The notes below the pieces were generated by a model, which made no database searches, had not been told where the DNA came from, and saw only the letters and a program-made list of their open reading frames with translations. Below, piece by piece: positions 27,155-31,559 of a stretch of DNA of 31,559 nt. Both the position numbers and the translations under genes were made by a program. How positions within the stretch are numbered: the stretch's first letter is position 1; the number at the start of each line of letters is the position of its first letter. The DNA is from an uncultured Methylobacillus sp. (GTDB taxonomy: Bacteria > Pseudomonadota > Gammaproteobacteria > Burkholderiales > Methylophilaceae). The stretch is from the NCBI GenBank assembly GCA_946478965.1, contig CAMLDQ010000021.1:1-31559 (forward strand). The letters run 5' to 3'.

Positions 27155-27226
27155 ATGTGGACCAAGCCCCAAGCTACTGAAATGCGTTTCGGCTTCGAAG
27201 TGACGATGTACGTCTGCAACCGCTAA
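27155..27226 (+). CDS. pqqA: PqqA, precursor peptide of pyrroloquinoline quinone
   Basis: A 23-residue peptide starting MWTKPQATEMRFGFEV and ending MYVCNR. E15 and Y19 (the conserved E-x3-Y) are the two residues that PqqE crosslinks and PqqB, PqqF/G and PqqC turn into PQQ, the cofactor of methanol and other alcohol dehydrogenases. Sequence and length match PqqA of methylotrophs and other proteobacteria. ATG has AGGAG eight bases upstream. A 6-base hairpin (27110-27115 with 27119-27124) lies in the leader. The gene ends 19 bases before a strong hairpin and has no pqqB, C, D or E next to it: the next gene is an unrelated secreted protein on the other strand. The peptide must therefore be matured by enzymes encoded elsewhere. 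Confidence 0.95.
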   Translation: MWTKPQATEMRFGFEVTMYVCNR

Positions 27227-27244
27227 GACGCATCATAAAGTTTT

Positions 27245-27281
27245 AAACGAGAACGGGAGCCGATGGCTCCCGTTCTCGTTT
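27245..27281. terminator. bidirectional terminator between pqqA and the secreted-protein gene
   Basis: An uninterrupted 17-base inverted repeat, 27245-27261 with 27265-27281, around a 3-base GAT loop. The core is GAGAACGGGAGCC and its complement. On the plus strand it is followed by TCTGC, a weak tract after the TTT of the stem; on the minus strand the stem is followed by TTAAAACTTT. It begins 19 bases after pqqA and lies 23 bases past the stop of the minus-strand gene, so it can serve both. Confidence 0.85.
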
Positions 27282-27304
27282 CTGCATTCCCCTCTGCGCG
27301 GCGA

Positions 27305-27727
27305 TCACTTGATCGCGCATTCCTCCGCACCGGTATTGCCGCCCTTGTACTCCGGCTCGTAATAGAACTTCTTGAACGCCCATTTGCCGTTCTTGCCCTT
27401 GCTGACCGTCGCGATGCCCACGCCGTAATCCTTGGTCGCCGGATCCTGCAGAGCGAAATGGATCGCCAGTTTGTCGCCCTCGGCCACCGCATAACCGGGA
27501 TAAGCGCCGAAGCCCGGCACATCCAGGCGGAACTGATAACTGCCGTGATTGCCAAGACTCTGCTCCGGCACCAGCTTCATCGTTACCGTGCCGGCATAGG
27601 CACCTTCGTGAGCATCCATGCCCTTGCATTCGTACACGCCGCTGTAGTCCTGCCCGGTGAAAGCCGGCTTGGCCTGCGCGACTCCTGTAAAAGCCAGCAA
27701 CGCCATCAGTACTGCCATGTGTTTCAT
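27305..27727 (-). CDS. small secreted protein of unknown function
   Basis: A 140-residue protein with a clear Sec signal peptide: MKHMAVLMALLAFTGVAQA, cleavage after AQA. The mature part is about 120 residues, beta-rich, with two cysteines near its ends (in VYECKG and EECAIK), which could form one disulfide. Landmarks: FTGQDYSGVYECKG, TVTMKL, KFYYEPEYKGGNTG. I recall similar uncharacterised periplasmic proteins in betaproteobacteria but no function. ATG 27727 has AGGGA five bases upstream. It is monocistronic and converges on pqqA at the shared terminator; a link with PQQ metabolism is only positional. Confidence 0.85.
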   Translation of the reverse strand: MKHMAVLMALLAFTGVAQAKPAFTGQDYSGVYECKGMDAHEGAYAGTVTMKLVPEQSLGNHGSYQFRLDVPGFGAYPGYAVAEGDKLAIHFALQDPATKDYGVGIATVSKGKNGKWAFKKFYYEPEYKGGNTGAEECAIK

Positions 27728-27861
27728 ATTTTCCCTTTGGATACAAAGTCTTTAAAAGTTTGTAGGCTTAACCGATGTATACAGTTAACAGCCCGCCGCA
27801 TTCAGTCGCTGACGCTCGTCAGATTTATCACACCATCATACAATGACGGATTACGGTCGGA

Positions 27862-27870
27862 AGCGGACAT
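27862..27870 (+). repeat. AGCGGACAT intergenic element, copy 1
   Basis: In the 299-base gap 27728-28026, GGAAGCGGACATACC occurs next to a perfect 7-base hairpin (27914-27920 with 27928-27934). AGCGGACAT recurs at 31324-31332 in the gap after the oxidoreductase gene. It looks like a remnant of a dispersed intergenic repeat. Copy number in the rest of the genome cannot be judged here. Confidence 0.35.
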
Positions 27871-27928
27871 ACCGGAACTGGTTCTCGGCTATCGATGCGG
27901 GAATCCTCACGAACGTCTGCTTCTTACG

Positions 27929-27961
27929 CAGACGAACTCCCACTTTCGACCCAAAGCGGTC
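27929..27961 (+). repeat. CAGACG-N17-CAAAGCGGTC element, left of the beta-lactamase
   Basis: CAGACG at 27929-27934 and CAAAGCGGTC at 27952-27961, separated by 17 bases. The same pair in the same order and orientation occurs on the other side of the beta-lactamase gene (29000-29030) with a 15-base spacer. The right part of the hairpin at 27914-27934 supplies the CAGACG. Confidence 0.45.
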
Positions 27962-28026
27962 GGGTAATATTTTCATCAGTAATAGCCGTTTTCAGATATC
28001 ACACCAGCCGTTAGCCCTTGATTTCA

Positions 28027-28911
28027 TCAACGAACGGTCGTTTCTTGCAGTACCTCCCCAATTCTTGCAATCGCCTGATTACTGGCCTGTAAGGACGCTT
28101 TGGTTTGCGTGATATAGATGCCGACCACCAGTGGTTGCTTCTTCGGCGGCCAGATCACGGCAACGATCGAGCGTGAACCGTAGCCGCCCGCTCCCGTCTT
28201 GTCGGCTATCTTCCAGTCTGGCGGCAGTGAAGCACGCAGTAACGCTCCGGCGACCTGATCGTCCAGCATCCATTGCGTCAGCTTGGACCGGGATGATACT
28301 GACAGCACGTCGCCGAGAAGTATCTTTCTCAGACTGTTAACGATGGCGTTGGGTGTAGTGGTATCACGCACATCTCCTGGCGTACTTTCGTTCAACTCCG
28401 GTTCTTTGCGATCAAGTCGGGTTTGTTTATCCCCGATTGACTGCATGTAAGTGTTAAAGCCGGCCTCCCCTCCAATGGCATCAAAAACAATGTTAGCCGC
28501 CGTGTTATCGCTATAGCTCACTGCTGCCCTACAAATCTCGCCCAATGTGATGGTTTGGGGTGAAAGCGACTTTTCGGTAATGGGCGAGTAGGCGATAAGC
28601 ATATCCTTGCTGATCGCAACTGACTGATTGATCGAGAGGGACTTGTCATCGACTTTTGAGAGTAATGCTGCGCAAGAAAATGTCTTGTGCGTACTGTTCA
28701 ACGGGAACTGTTCGTCACCTCGATATTGCCAAGTCGTTCTGGTATTGGCATCAAAAACAGCCATACCGATCCGGGCTCCAAGCGCGCTCTCTTCGCCCTG
28801 AACGGTAGCAATCAGCTTCGCGGTGTCGATGGCGAAAACGGGGGCAGGAATAACCGAAACAAGGATACATGTAAACGCGACGCTTACTCCAGTGGCAGCT
28901 TTGCATCTCAA
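28027..28911 (-). CDS. class A beta-lactamase
   Basis: A serine beta-lactamase that would hydrolyse penicillin-type drugs in the periplasm. All class A motifs are intact: the active-site Ser in NSTHKTF (STxK), YSDNTAAN (SDN), EPELNE (general-base Glu166) and DKTGAGGYGSRS (KTG). RDTTTPNA and the C-terminal IARIGEVL also match the TEM/CARB branch. A hydrophobic signal peptide ends at APVFA. The likely start is TTG 28911, eight bases after GGAG; an upstream TTG at 28926 gives five more residues but lacks that spacing. Two 60-base lines sampled are about half GC, against about 63 percent in a pil line, which suggests acquisition. Spectrum cannot be told. It is transcribed alone, divergent from the oxidoreductase. 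Confidence 0.95.
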   Translation of the reverse strand: MRCKAATGVSVAFTCILVSVIPAPVFAIDTAKLIATVQGEESALGARIGMAVFDANTRTTWQYRGDEQFPLNSTHKTFSCAALLSKVDDKSLSINQSVAISKDMLIAYSPITEKSLSPQTITLGEICRAAVSYSDNTAANIVFDAIGGEAGFNTYMQSIGDKQTRLDRKEPELNESTPGDVRDTTTPNAIVNSLRKILLGDVLSVSSRSKLTQWMLDDQVAGALLRASLPPDWKIADKTGAGGYGSRSIVAVIWPPKKQPLVVGIYITQTKASLQASNQAIARIGEVLQETTVR

Positions 28912-28999
28912 ACTAGCTATCTCCAAAAGATTCGAGTCGGTATTGAGCCCACGCTCGGCTCCGAAAGCAGTATCTGCCTCTCTTGAGGTCCAACTCTAT

Positions 29000-29030
29000 C
29001 AGACGGCAAGGTCTGCAACTCAAAGCGGTC
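29000..29030 (+). repeat. CAGACG-N15-CAAAGCGGTC element, right of the beta-lactamase
   Basis: CAGACG at 29000-29005 and CAAAGCGGTC at 29021-29030 repeat, in direct orientation, the pair at 27929-27961. The two copies bracket the beta-lactamase about 1.07 kb apart. The rest of this 242-base gap (28927-29168) shows no gene; a fragment near 28930 resembles antisense tRNA T-arm sequence but does not fold as a tRNA. Confidence 0.45.
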
Positions 29031-29168
29031 ATTTTACGATGGATATGGTCAGGCAGATGCGCGGGGCATAGCAACCTTGGAGGTTCTGCAGACACGACTT
29101 GCAGCGTCAAAAATTTCGCGGAAAATCGCTTTTACCCTAGTTAGCAACTGCCCAAGTTAAAATCTTTC

Positions 29169-31235
29169 ATGGCACGCGAAACCATACCAACCTATTGTGC
29201 TTTATGCATATCTCGATGTGGATGCCTGGCCACCGTCGAGGATGGCAAATTGATTGGCGTGACCGCGGATCACGACCACCCGACTGGACGCGCGATCTGT
29301 ATCAAGGCCAAGGCTGCCCCCGAGTTGGTCAACCATCCTAAGCGGCTTACGACACCCCTGCTTCGTACAAACCCGAAAGGCTCCGCCGATCCCGGCTGGC
29401 AGGCCATCGATTGGGATGAGGCGTTGTCCATAACCGGGCAGCGTCTTAAAGCTGCTGGTCCACAAGCGGCCGCTTTTGCGGTCACTACCCCCAGTGGGAC
29501 TGCAATCGCAGACAGCTTCAACTGGATTCATCGCCTTGCCCACATTTGGGGCAGCCCCAACCTTGTTTTTGCCACCGAAAACTGCAATTGGCATAGAGAT
29601 TTCAGCCCTATGCTCACCTGGGGCAATAGCCTAGGCATGCCTGACTACGCCCAAACAGCCACCATCATGTTGTGGGGAGTCAACCCGGTCACAACTTGGC
29701 TGGCGCATGCAGAGCGTATCCATAGTGCCCAGAAGCGCGGTGCAAAGCTGATCGTTATCGATCCACGAAAAAGCGGCCTGGCAAATACCGCCGACATCTG
29801 GCTTCCCGTCAAACCAGGCACGGATGCTGCTCTGGCCCTTGGACTGATAAATTTGCTATTCAAAGAAGGCGGCATCGACCTTGATTTTTTGCGTCGGCAT
29901 TCCGACGCATTTAATCCAGCCCCGGATGGGCGTGGCACTGTGCTCGAACGCCTGGCTGAACATGCTGCCCTTTGGCCGACGGAAAGGGTCGCCGCCGTGA
30001 CAGGTGTTGCAGAGGAATCGTTGCGCCGCACCGCAGCCATGATTGCAACCGCCAAACCGGTTTCTCTTTATACTTGGGCTGGAACATGTCAGCAGCAGCA
30101 GGCTACCGCTGCGACGCGCGCCATCAATATTCTGTATGTGCTCACTGGCTGTCTGGGGCGGCCAGGAGGGAACCGCTGGTTTGCTAAACCCCGGCTGAAC
30201 GATATCGCCGCTTTCGACCGTGTTACCCCGACCATCAGGAAACAGACCCTGGGTATTGAAGAACGCCCTTTGGGCCCGCCATCCCGAGGATGGATTACCA
30301 CTCGTGATCTTTTCCGCACGATCGTCTCAGACCAGCCTTATCCCATCCGTTCGTTAGTTTCATTCGGCGGAAATTTTCTCGTTTCCAAACCGGCCACTCG
30401 TTATGCGGAAGAGGCCTTGGGCAAACTGGATTTCTTTGTTCAGAGCGAGTTGTTCGAGACACCAACCTCGCATTGGGCGGACCTGCTGCTACCTGCCGCA
30501 TCATGTTGGGAACGTGAGGGACTGCAAGCCGGGTTCATGGTGGACGAAGAAGCCGAGTCTCACGTACAGTTGCGTCCGGCCGTGGCAAGACCTCCGGGGG
30601 AGGCGCGCTCCGACACCGCTATCGTCTTCGGCCTGGCTCAAGCACTTGGGCTTTCCGACGAATTTTTCGACGGCGACGAAGAAGCTGCTCTTGCCTACAT
30701 ACTCGCCCCCAGCGGACTGGACGCAGCAAGCTTACGCGCTCAACGACGGGGCATTGTCGCGCCCAACCTTGGTACCGAACAGCAGGCTCCAGCCATTACG
30801 CTATGGTCCGATGCCCTTGCCTGCCTGGGTGAGGACGCCTTGCCGACATGGCAGCCCCCCTTCTTCGATCCTGCACTACCTTTTACGTTGACCTCAGGCA
30901 AGACTGTGGCCTATTGTCATAGCCAGTTCCGGCAGATCGACAGTTTGCGCAAACGCCAGCCAGACCCTGTGGCTGAACTCGCCCCGGATGTTGCAACGAC
31001 CCGCGGAGTGGAGCCTGGTGATGCAATCGTGGTGCGCACCAGATCCGGCGAAATTCACTTTCGCGCCGACATTAACCCCAAACTTGCTGCAGGCACAGTA
31101 TGGGCCCAGTACGGCTGGTGGAGTGCAAGCGACGCCATCAGCTATAACGCCGCAATGGATGGGGAATGCTTCGACGCTGTATCCAGCAGCAATGCCTTGC
31201 GGGGAATTGCTTGCGATGTCTTGCGTCAGGAGTGA
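29169..31235 (+). CDS. molybdopterin-dependent oxidoreductase (DMSO reductase superfamily)
   Basis: A 688-residue catalytic subunit using a bis-MGD Mo or W cofactor. An N-terminal [4Fe-4S] site has C10, C13, C17 and C44 (GRAICIK). Then come the Molybdopterin domain with a candidate metal ligand C139 in ATENCNWHRDF, VIDPRKSGLANTADIWLPVKPGTDAAL (shown only by landmarks DPR and PGTDAA), a second part with ADLLLPAASCWER, and a C-terminal cofactor-binding domain (YCHSQFR to NALRGI). No twin-arginine signal is present, so it should be cytoplasmic. No iron-sulfur or membrane partner gene follows. The layout and Cys position recall acetylene hydratase and thiosulfate- or formate-type enzymes, but the substrate is unknown. 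No Shine-Dalgarno is clear at ATG 29169; TTAAAAT lies just upstream. Confidence 0.92.
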   Translation: MARETIPTYCALCISRCGCLATVEDGKLIGVTADHDHPTGRAICIKAKAAPELVNHPKRLTTPLLRTNPKGSADPGWQAIDWDEALSITGQRLKAAGPQAAAFAVTTPSGTAIADSFNWIHRLAHIWGSPNLVFATENCNWHRDFSPMLTWGNSLGMPDYAQTATIMLWGVNPVTTWLAHAERIHSAQKRGAKLIVIDPRKSGLANTADIWLPVKPGTDAALALGLINLLFKEGGIDLDFLRRHSDAFNPAPDGRGTVLERLAEHAALWPTERVAAVTGVAEESLRRTAAMIATAKPVSLYTWAGTCQQQQATAATRAINILYVLTGCLGRPGGNRWFAKPRLNDIAAFDRVTPTIRKQTLGIEERPLGPPSRGWITTRDLFRTIVSDQPYPIRSLVSFGGNFLVSKPATRYAEEALGKLDFFVQSELFETPTSHWADLLLPAASCWEREGLQAGFMVDEEAESHVQLRPAVARPPGEARSDTAIVFGLAQALGLSDEFFDGDEEAALAYILAPSGLDAASLRAQRRGIVAPNLGTEQQAPAITLWSDALACLGEDALPTWQPPFFDPALPFTLTSGKTVAYCHSQFRQIDSLRKRQPDPVAELAPDVATTRGVEPGDAIVVRTRSGEIHFRADINPKLAAGTVWAQYGWWSASDAISYNAAMDGECFDAVSSSNALRGIACDVLRQE

Positions 31236-31323
31236 CCAGACGGGCGATAAGTTTTCGACTGCACTTTGACGAGGAAGGATGTGTCCACTAGCGGCCAGAA
31301 CCGGACTGCCACCAATTCCTGGT

Positions 31324-31332
31324 AGCGGACAT
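31324..31332 (+). repeat. AGCGGACAT intergenic element, copy 2
   Basis: TAGCGGACATTAG lies in the 251-base gap 31236-31486 downstream of the oxidoreductase and shares AGCGGACAT with 27862-27870. The same gap holds a 7-base stem, GGGGAGG (31404-31410) with CCTCCCC (31428-31434), that lacks a T-run and so is not a convincing terminator. Confidence 0.35.
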
Positions 31333-31486
31333 TAGATGGGCAGTTGTTCCGCCCTGTGAGCAGCCAGATGGCCTATAAGTGCGACTAGGCCACAACTGCC
31401 GCTGGGGAGGACTACTGAGGTGCACAGCCTCCCCCAAAACCGCCGTTCAGACTTGAGAGCACACGTATGGCCGGTCGAAAGCGCAG

Positions 31487-31559
31487 TTATGCGGCTACGA
31501 CACGCTGCATCGATGTCTTGTCGTGCACCCAGGTGTCGTCAAAGAAGGTCACTTCGCCG
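31487..31559 (-). CDS. 3' end of an unidentified gene
   Basis: A minus-strand frame enters from the window edge and ends in TAA at 31487-31489. The 23 visible residues include EVTFFDDTWVHDK and end MQRVVAA. Composition is protein-like and GC-rich like the left part of the window, but the fragment is too short to identify, and it could be a chance frame. Confidence 0.4.
   Translation of the reverse strand, partial: GEVTFFDDTWVHDKTSMQRVVAA

Noticed and set aside
27843..28112. 89-codon plus-strand frame between the secreted-protein gene and the beta-lactamase
   Set aside because: It runs through a hairpin and the repeat element, then into the beta-lactamase 3' end; no protein-like pattern.
28929..29000. 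tRNA-like sequence (ATTCGAGTC, then GGTATTGAGCCC) near the beta-lactamase start
   Set aside because: The arms of a cloverleaf do not pair and the T-loop does not match; at most a relic.
27902..29168. Possible integron cassette or insertion sequence carrying the beta-lactamase
   Set aside because: No attC-like site, integrase, transposase or terminal inverted repeats were found; only the short direct repeats are supported.
31404..31434. GGGGAGG/CCTCCCC hairpin after the oxidoreductase as a terminator
   Set aside because: It lies about 170 bases past the stop, has a 17-base loop and no T-run on either strand.

Overview
The window reads as chromosomal DNA from a GC-rich betaproteobacterium. 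The Pil-Chp cluster layout, a stand-alone RlmL, a dodecin and HrpA suggest a Nitrosomonadales-like or Methylophilaceae-like genome; this assignment is inference. Two genes point to C1 metabolism: a formaldehyde-activating enzyme homologue (Fae) cut by the left edge, and a solitary pqqA near 27.2 kb. Together they suggest an organism that oxidises an alcohol with a PQQ enzyme and handles formaldehyde through tetrahydromethanopterin. No methanol dehydrogenase and no pqqB-E lie inside the window.

Layout. 1-527 (-): fae-like gene, 3' end missing. 789-8281 (-): a long same-strand block, in transcription order RNB-domain exoribonuclease, spermidine-synthase-like protein, membrane GGDEF-EAL protein, an unannotated 36-codon ORF that overlaps the GTG start of rlmL, rlmL, a small CDF metal transporter and a MazG-like pyrophosphohydrolase. 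8418-10548 (+): an Hpt/HD-GYP protein and a CobW-family GTPase, the latter overlapping tail-to-tail with dodecin (-). 10800-21081 (-): the Pil-Chp chemosensory operon pilG-pilH-pilI-pilJ-pilL (chpA), followed by a PAS-GGDEF-EAL protein. 21437-22600 (+): a FIST-domain sensor transcribed divergently from pilG. 22624-26616 (-): hrpA, convergent with the FIST gene across a shared terminator.

From about 26.6 kb the DNA looks accessory. There is a decayed OmpR/CpxR-type response regulator, a Fur-box-like palindrome, a solitary pqqA with a strong bidirectional terminator, a small secreted protein of unknown function, a class A beta-lactamase that looks AT-richer than the left part of the window, a stand-alone molybdopterin oxidoreductase and the 3' end of an unidentified gene. 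Short related repeats sit in the intergenic spaces around the beta-lactamase and the oxidoreductase.

How the genes may work together. Two GGDEF-EAL proteins, one HD-GYP protein, a FIST sensor and the whole Pil-Chp pathway lie within about 20 kb. This looks like a surface-motility and c-di-GMP neighbourhood: PilJ senses, PilI and PilL relay phosphate to PilG and PilH, and the c-di-GMP enzymes set the sessile/motile balance. PqqA is only a precursor peptide, so it must be matured by PqqB-E encoded elsewhere. I saw no tRNA, rRNA, CRISPR array or intact insertion sequence.
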